From Methanolobus sp. UBA474 (GTDB lineage: Archaea; Halobacteriota; Methanosarcinia; Methanosarcinales; Methanosarcinaceae): a stretch of DNA of 40,652 nucleotides. The DNA lies in assembly GCA_002501695.1 (NCBI GenBank), contig DANZ01000055.1, forward strand, positions 1 to 40,652. Reading direction: 5' to 3'. Position numbers and translations under genes: made by a program. Shown one piece after another: positions 16,254 through 25,140 of this stretch (the stretch's first letter is position 1; each line of letters begins with the position of its first letter). Below the pieces are notes generated by a model. The model did not search any database and was not told the DNA's origin. It saw only the letters and a list, made by a program, of their open reading frames with translations.

Positions 16254-16802
16254 CTAAGATCGATCTGCCATTCCCAGTTCCGTCTTCATATCCCCATATA
16301 GTTTTTCATAAATAGAGAGGACTTCCTGATCGATGCTTCTTTTATCTGCCTTGTTGCCGCTGCACAGGAGCATGCTTGTACCTGATGAGATGCCCGGGCA
16401 ATTTGCAACAGCCTTCAGGCGGAATTTGGACCCTTTCAGACCAGAGAGGACATCCTTCAGTTCACTGTCACCATGCCCATAAAGAAGAAGAATGCCGTCA
16501 GAGATGTTCCCATAGAACCTGATCTTTTCATATATCTCCCGGCTGAGTTTGCAACTATTGGATTTCGGGGAAACGCTCTGCATGGTCAGGATCACATTGA
16601 ACCCTTTGCTTTTCCGGAGGTCTGCAGGGATCGAGTCTGCGGATATTATCCGAACCCTGGCTCCTGTACCCCGAAATGCCTTTTCAAGATCAGCATCTTT
16701 TCCGTTCACAATAGCAAGACTTTCTATTGCACCGTCTTTCAGCAGGACTTGCGCAATCTCTTTTTTGAATAACTCGCAGCCTATTATACTTAATAATGGC
16801 AT
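16254..16802 (-). CDS. Hypothetical protein, possibly DUF1638-related
   Basis: A 182-residue soluble protein begins MPLLSIIGCELFKKEIAQVL. It has a middle segment DGILLLYGHGDSELKDVLSG and a C-terminal ANCPGISSGTSMLLCSGNK. The opening and the ILLLYG strand recall DUF1638 proteins of methanogens, but I cannot confirm the family by eye, and it is shorter than what I remember of them. The start at 16802 is preferred over an ATG two codons earlier because AAGGAG stands 8 bases before it. It faces the small Cys-rich gene tail to tail. No function is assigned. Confidence 0.6.
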   Translation of the reverse strand: MPLLSIIGCELFKKEIAQVLLKDGAIESLAIVNGKDADLEKAFRGTGARVRIISADSIPADLRKSKGFNVILTMQSVSPKSNSCKLSREIYEKIRFYGNISDGILLLYGHGDSELKDVLSGLKGSKFRLKAVANCPGISSGTSMLLCSGNKADKRSIDQEVLSIYEKLYGDMKTELGMADRS

Positions 16803-17364
16803 AACCATTACTCCTTGATACTTCTAAATGAGGCGCCGTGCAGATATCTCCTGATGTCAGGAAAATGGAACTGCTTTTAGCTTATATGTTACTACCCCAT
16901 AAGAAAGGGGTTACAGGTAGTATAAATAATCACCGTGGTTCACTTCCCCTACTGTGGGATGTTGGAAGTTCAGACCATAACATAATGATACTTATAGAGG
17001 ATATCAAGGCCATATCCGACACATGTGTAAACGATACTTTTATAACAAATAGGTGTTACTATATTTACAATTCCAGGAGCCTGTATGCTTCATGGATTGT
17101 GAGTTATCGGCGCGATAATTAAAGATGGATATTACACAGGTAAACCGGGATGTTCCTTTAGCGCTCTGCTAAAAGGTCCGGGCTTACACTGAAAATGGCG
17201 TATTCATGCCACAAAAGCAAGAAGTTTTGCTTAACGAAGGGAATTTCCAGTGAACGCATATAAAGTTGAACTCTTCCAGGTATTAGAGCCTTTATTGTGT
17301 CCGCCAGGCGAAACAACCTTACAAAGCATGTGGAGTCAAAAGGCAGGATTACGGAGAAAATGAG
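16803..17364 (+). other. Long intergenic stretch upstream of fwdF
   Basis: About 560 bases hold no gene I can support. A TATA-like GTATAAATAATC lies near 16919-16930, and a small hairpin ACCCC/GGGGT at 16894-16911. A second TATA-like GCATATAAAG at 17256-17265 would start a transcript near 17286. A GTG-started frame at 16838-17122 (94 codons) resembles nothing I know and lacks a good ribosome binding site. The stretch may contain a long fwd leader or decayed sequence. Confidence 0.4.
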
Positions 17365-18384
17365 ATGAGCGAATTAGTGTTTGGAGTAAAAGACGACAAG
17401 CAACTTGTATACATTCCTGAAAAATGTATTGGTTGTGGAACGTGCGTGATGGCATGTCCTAAAGGTTCATTGGTAATAGGCTCAGTGGGAGCCGTCGCCA
17501 GAGGACTTATAGACAAGGATTTCCTGGAGAACAGAGCAGAACTCTGCATTTTGTGCGGAATATGTGCCAAGACTTGCCCGACAGGCGCACTTGAACTGAG
17601 ACAGGCTGGCAAAGCCGTAAATGATAAGAGCTATATCAGGGTCGCACTCAAGGAAACAACTGTCAGTGACAAGTGTGTCCACTGTGGCCACTGCGAGCAG
17701 ATCTGCCCTCAGGGTTGCATAGAGGTAAAGCAGTGGCTGGCAGATGACGGTAGTGCACGTGTTGATGGTGAAACGATAATCGATAACGGATGCTGCATTC
17801 ACTGCGGATGGTGCATGGAAGTCTGTCCTGTAGATGCCATCACAGTCGAGAAACCATTTGAAGGAACCTGGCACAGGGACGAGAATACCTGTGTTGCATG
17901 CAGGACCTGTGTGGATACCTGCCCGTGCAACGCGCTCTTCAACCCGGAATGGGATGCAGGTGAGAGAGTTGACAAGGTCGCACAACGCCCGGACGCATGC
18001 ATATACTGTGGTGCTTGTGACGTATCCTGCCCAGTCAATGCAATTACGGTGACAAAAACGGCCATAGTGCCTGAAGTTGAGAAGAAGGCACTCCTTGAGA
18101 AGAAACTGCTCAACACAGCAGCACCAAGACCGACACTTACATCAGAACTGGTCGTTGATAAGGAAACATGCCTGGGATGCGGTAACTGCGTAATTGTCTG
18201 CCCTGTTAACGCTACTGATGCAAACGTAGGTGCCGGCTACCTCAATGAGGTTGACAGCAAGAAACTTCTTGAGATAAGGAACGGTGTTGTCAATGTGGTC
18301 GATCAGGAACTCTGTGGCTCCTGCGGTGCTTGCGCTATGATATGCCCCGTAGATGCGATCAGACTGGAAGTAAGGGAGGTATAA
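17365..18384 (+). CDS. fwdF: Formylmethanofuran dehydrogenase polyferredoxin subunit F
   Basis: This 339-residue polyferredoxin has eight CxxCxxCxxxCP motifs: CIGC, CILC, CVHC, CIHC, CVAC, CIYC, CLGC and CGSC groups. It should therefore bind eight [4Fe-4S] clusters and wire electrons between ferredoxin partners and the W/Mo centre. Length and motif count fit FwdF/FmdF. CGGAG lies 8 bases before the ATG. It is the first gene of fwdFACDB-fdhD and ends one base before the fwdA start. Cytoplasmic, part of the Fwd/Fmd complex. Confidence 0.93.
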   Translation: MSELVFGVKDDKQLVYIPEKCIGCGTCVMACPKGSLVIGSVGAVARGLIDKDFLENRAELCILCGICAKTCPTGALELRQAGKAVNDKSYIRVALKETTVSDKCVHCGHCEQICPQGCIEVKQWLADDGSARVDGETIIDNGCCIHCGWCMEVCPVDAITVEKPFEGTWHRDENTCVACRTCVDTCPCNALFNPEWDAGERVDKVAQRPDACIYCGACDVSCPVNAITVTKTAIVPEVEKKALLEKKLLNTAAPRPTLTSELVVDKETCLGCGNCVIVCPVNATDANVGAGYLNEVDSKKLLEIRNGVVNVVDQELCGSCGACAMICPVDAIRLEVREV

Positions 18385-18385
18385 T

Positions 18386-20143
18386 ATGGCTGGAACTATA
18401 GCAATCAAGAACGGTTATGTCTTCGATCCCCTCAACGAGATCAACGGGGAAAGAATGGACATCTTTATCAGGAACGGAAAGGTCGTAACGGAGCTTTCCG
18501 CCGCTGAGCTGAAGGATGCCAAGGAGATCGATGCATCGGGCAAGACAGTAATGCCCGGTGGGGTCGATTCCCACTCACATGTGGCAGGTGCCAAGGTCAA
18601 CGTCGGCAGAATGATGAGGCCTGAAGACCATTATAAGTCCTACCAGAAGAAGACACCGATCACACACTCCGGCAGCGGTTACAGTGTCCCCTCCGTTTAC
18701 CTGGGAGGATACGAGTATTCCAAGATGGGCTATACAACTGTCTTTGAGGCGGCTGTCCCTCCTATGGAAGCCCGTCACACCCATGAGGAAATGCGCTCCA
18801 CACCTATGATCGACATGGGCGGATACCTTGTATTGGGCAATAACTGGTTCCTCATGAGATACCTGAAGGAAGGAGACATCGAAAAGGCTGCAGCTTACGT
18901 TGCCTGGATGATGAGGACGCACAAGACCTACGGTATAAAGTGTGTCAACCCTGCCGGTGTTGAGAACTGGGGATGGGGAGAGAATGTCAATGCCCTTGAC
19001 CAGGCGAACATCCATTTCGAGGTCACACCTGAAGATATAATTAAAGGCCTTGCAGAACTCAACGAGATGCTGGGCTTCTCAATGCCCGTGCACCTGCATG
19101 CGAACAACCTCGGACACCCGGGTTGCTGGGAGATCACAAGGGATTCACTCAAGATCCCCAAGAACGTAAAGGCCAGACCCAAGGACCCAAATGTTGAATG
19201 GGCTGAGACAAAGATCAACCCCCAAAGACATGAATCCGTGTACCTGACACACTGCCAGTTCAATGCTTTCGGCGGAACATCCTGGAGAGACTTCGAGTCC
19301 GGTGTGAAGGGGATCACTGATTATGTCAACAGCCATGAACATGTCGTAATGGACAGCGGCTGCGTCCCGTTCGGTGAAGCCACCGTGATGACCGGCGACG
19401 GACCTGCAATTCACGACCTGTATGTGCTTACCGGCAACAAGTGGTCCAACACTGATGTCGAATGTGAGTGCGGTTCAGGAGTGTTGCCGTTCACCTACCT
19501 AAAGAATAACCCCGTGCACAGCGTACAGTGGGCGATGGGTCTTGAGGTGCTGCTCTATGTGAAGGATGCATGGAAGAGCATCATGACCACCGACAGCCCC
19601 AACGGCGGACCGTTCATAAAGTACCCGCAGGTCATCGCATGGCTGATGTCAAACAAAGCAAGACAGGATACCCTCAGCGAATGCCATAAGTGGGCAAGCG
19701 ACAGGGCCGGCCTTGCTGGCGAGACAAGGGAATTGACGCTCAATGAGATAGCAATCGTCACCCGTGCGAACGCTGCAAGGACCATAGGCCTTTCACACAG
19801 CAAGGGTACCCTCGGTATCGGAGCTGACGGAGACGTGGCAATTTACGACATCAACCCTGCAAAGCTTGAGGTCAGCGACTACGAGAGCATTATCAGGGCC
19901 TTTGAGAACGCAGCATATACCGTAAAGGGCGGAGAGGTAGTCTGCCAGAAAGGAGAGATAGTAGCGATCCCAGAAAAGAAGACGTACTACACCGACATAA
20001 CCGTGAATGCTGAAGAAGAGAAGAAGATGATAGATGACGTCAAGAACTGGTTCAAGTACTACACAATAGGTTTCAGCAACTACCCGACACCTGAAAAGTA
20101 CCTTGCAAACCCTACCCCGATAAAGATCGATGCAGAGGTGTGA
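18386..20143 (+). CDS. fwdA: Formylmethanofuran dehydrogenase subunit A (amidohydrolase)
   Basis: FwdA (585 residues) is the dinuclear metal amidohydrolase that condenses formate, made in FwdB, with methanofuran. Metal ligands are visible in VDSHSHVAGA (HxH), YGIKCVNP (the lysine expected to be carboxylated), HLHANNLGHPGC, HCQFNAFG and the aspartate in TTDSPNGGPF. The C-terminal part carries the usual amidohydrolase beta-sandwich (SKGTLGIGADGDVAIYDI). The gene starts one base after the fwdF stop, and GGAGG inside fwdF serves as ribosome binding site. Length and motifs are as in the family; nothing is missing. Confidence 0.96.
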   Translation: MAGTIAIKNGYVFDPLNEINGERMDIFIRNGKVVTELSAAELKDAKEIDASGKTVMPGGVDSHSHVAGAKVNVGRMMRPEDHYKSYQKKTPITHSGSGYSVPSVYLGGYEYSKMGYTTVFEAAVPPMEARHTHEEMRSTPMIDMGGYLVLGNNWFLMRYLKEGDIEKAAAYVAWMMRTHKTYGIKCVNPAGVENWGWGENVNALDQANIHFEVTPEDIIKGLAELNEMLGFSMPVHLHANNLGHPGCWEITRDSLKIPKNVKARPKDPNVEWAETKINPQRHESVYLTHCQFNAFGGTSWRDFESGVKGITDYVNSHEHVVMDSGCVPFGEATVMTGDGPAIHDLYVLTGNKWSNTDVECECGSGVLPFTYLKNNPVHSVQWAMGLEVLLYVKDAWKSIMTTDSPNGGPFIKYPQVIAWLMSNKARQDTLSECHKWASDRAGLAGETRELTLNEIAIVTRANAARTIGLSHSKGTLGIGADGDVAIYDINPAKLEVSDYESIIRAFENAAYTVKGGEVVCQKGEIVAIPEKKTYYTDITVNAEEEKKMIDDVKNWFKYYTIGFSNYPTPEKYLANPTPIKIDAEV

Positions 20144-20147
20144 ACGA

Positions 20148-20957
20148 ATGGCAGAAGTAATTCTTAGACCGACAGGTAACTTCGACCTGACAGTTGAGGC
20201 AGAAGTGGTCACACCCGACAACTTTGCCGGAAAGAACGCGCAAGAGATAGGAAAGTTACTTGTATGGCAGGGACCGCAGCAGCTACCTCTCACAGACTTC
20301 TTTGAAATAAAGGGTAATGGCGGAATCTCTGCACAGGATACGACCATTATCATCGACGGAAATGTATCCAGAGTGAAGCGCATTGGAGAGGGCATGACCG
20401 CCGGCAAGGTCCATGTAAAAGGCTCAACCGGAATGCATGTGGGAAATTCGATGGCAGGCGGAGAGATCCTTGTGGAAGGGAACACTGATTCCTGGCCAGG
20501 GATGGAAATGAAAGGCGGCCTCCTGCACATTAAGGGGAACGCACTTGATCACGTCGGGTCCGCATACCGCGGAAGCTGGCGTGGTATGACCGGCGGGCGC
20601 ATCGTCATTGATGGCGACGCGGGGAACCAGGTAGGCGGAGGCATTAGCGGAGGAGAGATAGTCATTGGCGGCAATATCGCTAATTTCTGCGGGACCCGCA
20701 TGAACGGCGGCCTTATCGTGGTCAGGGGAAATGCTATCAGGACTGTCGGAGCAGAGATGACCGGCGGAACTATCGTTGTCGGCGGAACTATCGAGAAGTT
20801 CACCCCCGGATTCATGCAGACAGCGGTGGAATCCAACCTCAAGTTCAATGATATCGAATGCCCCGGAGAATACAAGAAGTTCGCAGGGGACTACGCCATT
20901 CCTCAGAAGGGAAAGGGCGTAATGTATGTGTCCGCTGAGAACAACGAGGATCTGTGA
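20148..20957 (+). CDS. fwdC: Formylmethanofuran dehydrogenase subunit C
   Basis: This 269-residue subunit consists mainly of a right-handed beta-helix of GxGxG-type repeats like those in the glutamate synthase C-terminal domain (for example GNAIRTVGAEMTGGTIVVGG and repeated MxGGxIxIxGN units). In the complex it is a scaffold beside FwdA. I chose the ATG at 20148, with GAGGTG 7 bases upstream overlapping the end of fwdA. An earlier in-frame ATG at 20130 lies inside fwdA. It is followed after ten bases by fwdD. Confidence 0.94.
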   Translation: MAEVILRPTGNFDLTVEAEVVTPDNFAGKNAQEIGKLLVWQGPQQLPLTDFFEIKGNGGISAQDTTIIIDGNVSRVKRIGEGMTAGKVHVKGSTGMHVGNSMAGGEILVEGNTDSWPGMEMKGGLLHIKGNALDHVGSAYRGSWRGMTGGRIVIDGDAGNQVGGGISGGEIVIGGNIANFCGTRMNGGLIVVRGNAIRTVGAEMTGGTIVVGGTIEKFTPGFMQTAVESNLKFNDIECPGEYKKFAGDYAIPQKGKGVMYVSAENNEDL

Positions 20958-20967
20958 GTTGATTTTC

Positions 20968-21357
20968 ATGCAAGCATTACTCAATACAGGAAGTACTATA
21001 GAAGAAGGCAGGCTTGCCAAGGGAGGCGACAAGTATTCTGCCGCCTACACTAAAGAATGCGGGGTCTGCTGGATGTGTGCTCAGGATTATGAAGCACTCG
21101 GGTGTCCTGAGAAAGTGAAGGTTACAGCCAGGGACGGCAAGCATTCCATTGCGGTCTATACAAAGGTAACAGAATCGGTAAGATGCGGACATGTATTCAT
21201 CCCAAGGTCCATCTGGGCCAATATTGTGGTGGAGCCAAGCACGTTCTCTACCGGCTCACCGCTCTACAAGGGAAGCCCCGTCACGGTTACGCCTACGGAT
21301 GAAGAGGTACTCAGCGCCGAGGAAGTTGTCCTGAAGCTGTACATGGGAGGCGAATAA
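20968..21357 (+). CDS. fwdD: Formylmethanofuran dehydrogenase subunit D (molybdopterin-binding)
   Basis: This 129-residue subunit corresponds to the C-terminal cofactor-binding domain of larger molybdopterin oxidoreductases, kept as a separate protein in Fwd complexes. The family pattern NTGSTIEEGRLAKGG...Y is at the N-terminus. A CGVCWMC cluster (about residues 30-36) and a RCGHVFIPRSIWANIVV segment follow. The ATG at 20968 is chosen because earlier in-frame starts lie inside fwdC. It ends one base before fwdB. Confidence 0.93.
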   Translation: MQALLNTGSTIEEGRLAKGGDKYSAAYTKECGVCWMCAQDYEALGCPEKVKVTARDGKHSIAVYTKVTESVRCGHVFIPRSIWANIVVEPSTFSTGSPLYKGSPVTVTPTDEEVLSAEEVVLKLYMGGE

Positions 21358-21358
21358 A

Positions 21359-22666
21359 ATGGTCTACAAGAACATTATCTGCCCCGTCTGCGGAGGCTCA
21401 TGTGACGATATCCAGGTGGAGTTCAAGGACGGAAAGATAGATGTCCAGAACGCATGCAAGATGGGCAACGCCAAATTCCAGGAAGTCGTGAGCTCACACA
21501 GGATAAGGAAGCCCACTGTCAGAGATAACGGCAAGGTAAAGGAAGCAAGCTGGGAGGAAGCACTTGACAAGGCAGCAGATATCCTGGTCAATGCAAAGAA
21601 GCCGCTCTTCTTCCTTGGAAGTGAAACATCGTGCGAAGCCCAGGAAGTGGGACTGCACATCGCTGAGTATCTTGGCGGAATTGCAGATTCCAACGCAACC
21701 ATCTGCCACGGACCAACAGTCATGGGCATACAGGAAGCAGGCTGCGTAGGATCCACTGCAGGTCAGGCAAAGAACAGGGCCGATGTAATTATCTACTGGG
21801 GAGTGAACGCACTCGAATCCATGCCAAGGCACATGTCAAGGTATGGTGTCTTTCCCAGAGGCTACTGGACAAAGAGAGGACGCTTTGACAGGACCATTAT
21901 CACGGTCGACCCAAGGGTAACGCCAACGACTGCAGCTTCGGATATGCACATACAGCTTAACCCAAACAGCGACTACGAACTGCTCAGCGCTATGTTCACG
22001 ATCATCAACGGCAAGGAACCTCATCACTCGGTCGAGGAGATCACAGGTATCCCGATCGCTGTGATGAAGAAGACCGTTGAGATGATGAAAGAGGCAAAGT
22101 ATGTCGGTATCTTCGTAGGGCTTGGTGTTTCTTCATCCTACGGAAAGCACAGGAACATCGAGATAGCACTGAACATGGTCAAGGAACTCAACAACTACAC
22201 CAAATGTAACCTTGGTGCGTTGAGAGGTCACTGTAACGTGGCAGGATTCAACCAGCTTGCATCTTACCTGTATGGATATCCATTCGGTATCGATTTCACT
22301 AAGGGATACCCAAGATACAACCCCGGTGAGACCACCACTGTCGATCTGCTCAGAGAGAAGGACGTCGACGCTGCATTCGTGATGTGCGGGGACCTTGTTA
22401 ATCACATACCTGCAGACAGCGCAAAATACCTGGCAAACATACCAATGATCTGCCTTGATATTGCGCCCTGCCCGACAACAACTGCAGCAAATGTGGTTCT
22501 GCCTGGTGTGATCGATGCGATGGAATGTGACGGTACTTTCTACAGGCTGGACAATGTGCCGGTACACTTCGAACCGTTCACAGAGTCACCGTTCCCTGAA
22601 ACAAAGAGCAACGAAGAAACACTCAAGATGCTCTTTGAAAAGATCAAGGCCAAAAAGGAAGCATGA
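21359..22666 (+). CDS. fwdB: Formylmethanofuran dehydrogenase subunit B (W/Mo catalytic)
   Basis: FwdB (435 residues) reduces CO2 to formate at a bis-pyranopterin tungsten or molybdenum centre. An N-terminal [4Fe-4S] site is formed by CPVCGGSC (Cys8, 11, 15) and Cys33. Cys116 in NATICHGPTV matches the metal-ligating Cys/Sec position, so this is the cysteine form. Cofactor-binding segments include VIYWGVNALESMPRHMSRY and LGALRGHCNVAGFNQ. Sequence alone does not tell the W (Fwd) from the Mo (Fmd) form. Its stop overlaps the fdhD start by four bases. Confidence 0.95.
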   Translation: MVYKNIICPVCGGSCDDIQVEFKDGKIDVQNACKMGNAKFQEVVSSHRIRKPTVRDNGKVKEASWEEALDKAADILVNAKKPLFFLGSETSCEAQEVGLHIAEYLGGIADSNATICHGPTVMGIQEAGCVGSTAGQAKNRADVIIYWGVNALESMPRHMSRYGVFPRGYWTKRGRFDRTIITVDPRVTPTTAASDMHIQLNPNSDYELLSAMFTIINGKEPHHSVEEITGIPIAVMKKTVEMMKEAKYVGIFVGLGVSSSYGKHRNIEIALNMVKELNNYTKCNLGALRGHCNVAGFNQLASYLYGYPFGIDFTKGYPRYNPGETTTVDLLREKDVDAAFVMCGDLVNHIPADSAKYLANIPMICLDIAPCPTTTAANVVLPGVIDAMECDGTFYRLDNVPVHFEPFTESPFPETKSNEETLKMLFEKIKAKKEA

Positions 22667-23490
22667 GCGATAACAGGCACTCGGAAAGGAGCAGGGAGGC
22701 CGGAATTTCCCTTGCGGAGGAGGAAAATATATCCTCCCCTCTTTATGTTCCCATGAAGTGCCTGGAGATCACTGATAAACATAGACAGTATTCAGATGTG
22801 GACGTCATTGTTGAGAAAAGGTTCGACCTTTTCGTGAATGAGGTCCATGTGACGACTTTTTTTGCAAGCCCGATGGAACTTGAAGAGCTTGCCCTGGGAT
22901 TCCTTGTCTGCGAAGGTTTCATCGAACCCGGCACAGGAAAAGGCTCCATCAGGATAACATCAGACTCCATCTTCTGTACGGCCGATATCGGTACAGAGGA
23001 ACTTGCAGCCCTTACACACCAGCAGAGATGCGGGACCACGTCCTACCGCAGGAACACTGCCCGCCATATCGCCTCTGATGCGTGCTTTAGCAAAGACGCT
23101 ATCCTGAATGCCGTGGAACAGCTCAAGGAGAAAGGAAAAGCCTGGCACAGGACAGGAGGAGCACACACATCCATGATATGTGACAGCAAAGGAGAAGTGC
23201 TTTTTTTCTGCGAGGATGTCGGAAGGGCATGCTCCGTTGACAAGGTTGTCGGGAAAGCCCTGCTAAGCGGCACGGACCTTTCACAGTGCGCACTGGTAAC
23301 CACCGGCCGGCTTGCATCGACCATGATATCAAAGGCAGTGAATGCAGGCATTCCTCTTGTTGCAAGCAAGGGTGCGACTGTCAGGGAAGCGGTGGAGCTT
23401 GCGAATGGGGCAGGGATCACGCTTGTGGCTTTTGCCAGGAAACCGAACATGCATGTATACAGCATGGAGCAGAGAATCGTTTTTGAATGA
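22663..23490 (+). CDS. fdhD: FdhD-type sulfurtransferase
   Basis: FdhD transfers sulfur from a cysteine desulfurase to the bis-pyranopterin Mo/W cofactor; in E. coli it activates formate dehydrogenase. This 275-residue protein has the family pattern LALGFLVCEGFI, the catalytic loop around Cys123 (HQQRCGTTSYRR), and GGAHTSMICDSKG. FFCEDVGRACSVDKVVG and TGRLASTMISKAVNAGIPLVASKGA complete the core. The usual CxxC is reduced to one cysteine (CGTT). Overlap with fwdB by four bases (ATGA) implies coupled translation and points to FwdB as the client. No formate dehydrogenase gene is present in the window. Confidence 0.9.
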   Translation: MSDNRHSERSREAGISLAEEENISSPLYVPMKCLEITDKHRQYSDVDVIVEKRFDLFVNEVHVTTFFASPMELEELALGFLVCEGFIEPGTGKGSIRITSDSIFCTADIGTEELAALTHQQRCGTTSYRRNTARHIASDACFSKDAILNAVEQLKEKGKAWHRTGGAHTSMICDSKGEVLFFCEDVGRACSVDKVVGKALLSGTDLSQCALVTTGRLASTMISKAVNAGIPLVASKGATVREAVELANGAGITLVAFARKPNMHVYSMEQRIVFE

Positions 23491-23619
23491 TGGTCCCACA
23501 GGAAAAGCCCGCAAGCTAAGCTCAAAAGCAAAAGAGTTATATTACATGGATATAAACTAAAGTCACTTTTGGTAGCACTTTTAACTTAATTTATAACACT
23601 AATATAATAAGGTGATTAA

Positions 23620-24015
23620 ATGACTGAAAAGATTGGAATACTCGCAATTGGACACGGCAGCAGATTACCCTACAACAACCAGGTTGTAACAGAGATAGCA
23701 GACATGATCTCGGAAAGCCACCCGGAATACATTGTCAAGGCAGGATTTATGGAGAACAGCACACCTACTGTCGAAGAGGCGCTCCAGTCATTTGCAGGTA
23801 CGGGTGTAACAAAAATAGCCGCTGTGCCCGTTTTCCTTGCATCCGGCATCCATATCACACAGGATATTCCTGCCATCCTTAAGCTGGACCCCAAAACCAA
23901 TGAAGGGACTATCAAATTCGAGGGCAGGGATGTCAGGATAGTCTATGGCAAGCCCCTTGGCAGTGACAAGCTCATTGCAGAGCTCATTTTCAAGAGAGCA
24001 CAGGAAGCCCTCTGA
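23620..24015 (+). CDS. cfbA: Sirohydrochlorin chelatase CfbA/CbiX-S
   Basis: This 131-residue small chelatase belongs to the archaeal CbiXS/CfbA group. These insert nickel (first step of coenzyme F430 synthesis) or cobalt (B12) into sirohydrochlorin. Ligand histidines are His12 in IGHGSRLPYNN and His78 in GIHITQDIP. The short single-domain length is that of the homodimeric archaeal enzyme. A leader of about 130 bases separates it from fdhD and holds A+T-rich TATA-like sequence (TTAATTTATAACAC around 23585-23598). A hairpin terminator follows. It is therefore probably its own transcript. Confidence 0.9.
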   Translation: MTEKIGILAIGHGSRLPYNNQVVTEIADMISESHPEYIVKAGFMENSTPTVEEALQSFAGTGVTKIAAVPVFLASGIHITQDIPAILKLDPKTNEGTIKFEGRDVRIVYGKPLGSDKLIAELIFKRAQEAL

Positions 24016-24050
24016 AAGCTGTGTCCTTACACAGCTTCCTTTCTGTCTAT
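24016..24050 (+). terminator. Terminator downstream of cfbA
   Basis: AAGCTGTG (24016-24023) and CACAGCTT (24030-24037) form a perfect 8-bp stem with a 6-base loop, followed by CCTTTCTGTCTATTTT. It begins directly after the cfbA stop. Confidence 0.65.
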
Positions 24051-24156
24051 TTTAAAATAAAGTTCAGGCAGATCTGCGGGCTTATACTCCGTTAAAGACC
24101 ACATATCTGCTTTTCTCTGCACCGGTCCATCATAGATGCCACTGATTATTTCCAGC

Positions 24157-25140
24157 TCAAATTGCCCTGTAATAACGACCGCTTTTGGATCCGATCGTTA
24201 CTATGCTATTGGAGAACATCAGTTTCTCAATAATAGGATTGAGTTCCTCATCACGTATCCCAAGGGATGCACCTATCTGGCTAAAAGTACAGGGCCGCCT
24301 GAGGATAAGGTCATAGACCTCTTCTTCCACATTGTCATGCTTCATGCTTGAACTCTTCTTTTTAAGCCCCTGTAGGACCAGTTTTACCCTGTCCCTTCCA
24401 AACTCCTCATCAAACCGGCGTGCTATCTCCTTGAGCCGCACATCAGGAACAGGTAATACAAAATCTTCTGCAGGGGGCCTGCTGACAGTGAGTATCTCGA
24501 TCTCATCCGGGTCGATGGTCTTGATCACTTCTATCAATCTCGCTATCTCCCTGTCTGTGCTGTTCACAGGATAACCTGTTGATGAATCGAGGAGCATCAC
24601 TTCAATACCAAGCCGGGGGCGTTTTTCCATGCACATTATCGCTTTCAGGCCGTTTATGATACTTTCAAGTCCTATACCTGCAGCAGGCCTGTTTATAGAC
24701 TCAAAAGTTTCTTCATAACCAGATACAAGGGTAGCGACCACAAGATCTGCTTCAGCAAGGTTTAAGCGAACATGCTCAAATGACACCAAAGATGAATTGG
24801 TCAATACGCAGATGGGATGCTCACTGATCTTCCTTATCCCCCGTATCATTTCCCCGAGTCCCGGGTTCAGTGTGGGTTCGCATGTGCCGGAAAAGGTGAT
24901 ATAGTCAAGGTCTTCTATGTTCCTGTGATAGGAGCGTATGCCTTCAACAACCTCTCCGGGAGTCACAAGACCCTCTATCTCTCCCTTATATGATATCTTA
25001 GTACCCACATGACCAAGCTGGCAATAGACACAATCAAAATTACAATTCTTCTTTACACCTGGCTTTCGAATGACATCGATTCCCAGGGACCTCCCAAGTC
25101 TTCTTGAAAGAATGGGACCATAGATAATTCTTGATTTCAT
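24157..25140 (-). CDS. Radical SAM protein (COG0731-like) with C-terminal winged helix
   Basis: This 327-residue protein opens IIYGPILSRRLGRSLGIDV. The radical SAM cluster motif is CNFDCVYC (CxxxCxxC), and later segments include TFSGTCEPTLNPGLGEMI and LTNSSLV. Residues from about 265 onward look like a winged-helix domain (EEEVYDLILRRPCTFSQIGASLGI). The opening resembles COG0731 proteins, a group related to wyosine-pathway radical SAM enzymes, but the reaction is unknown. The ATG at 25140 is preferred to an upstream start 16 codons earlier, because AAGGTG lies just before it and the family begins there. It is not clearly linked to any neighbour. Confidence 0.8.
   Translation of the reverse strand: MKSRIIYGPILSRRLGRSLGIDVIRKPGVKKNCNFDCVYCQLGHVGTKISYKGEIEGLVTPGEVVEGIRSYHRNIEDLDYITFSGTCEPTLNPGLGEMIRGIRKISEHPICVLTNSSLVSFEHVRLNLAEADLVVATLVSGYEETFESINRPAAGIGLESIINGLKAIMCMEKRPRLGIEVMLLDSSTGYPVNSTDREIARLIEVIKTIDPDEIEILTVSRPPAEDFVLPVPDVRLKEIARRFDEEFGRDRVKLVLQGLKKKSSSMKHDNVEEEVYDLILRRPCTFSQIGASLGIRDEELNPIIEKLMFSNSIVTIGSKSGRYYRAI

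Noticed and set aside
16838..17122. 94-codon plus-strand frame upstream of fwdF
   Set aside because: It has a GTG start, a weak ribosome binding site and no recognisable motif. It is kept only as part of the unexplained gap.
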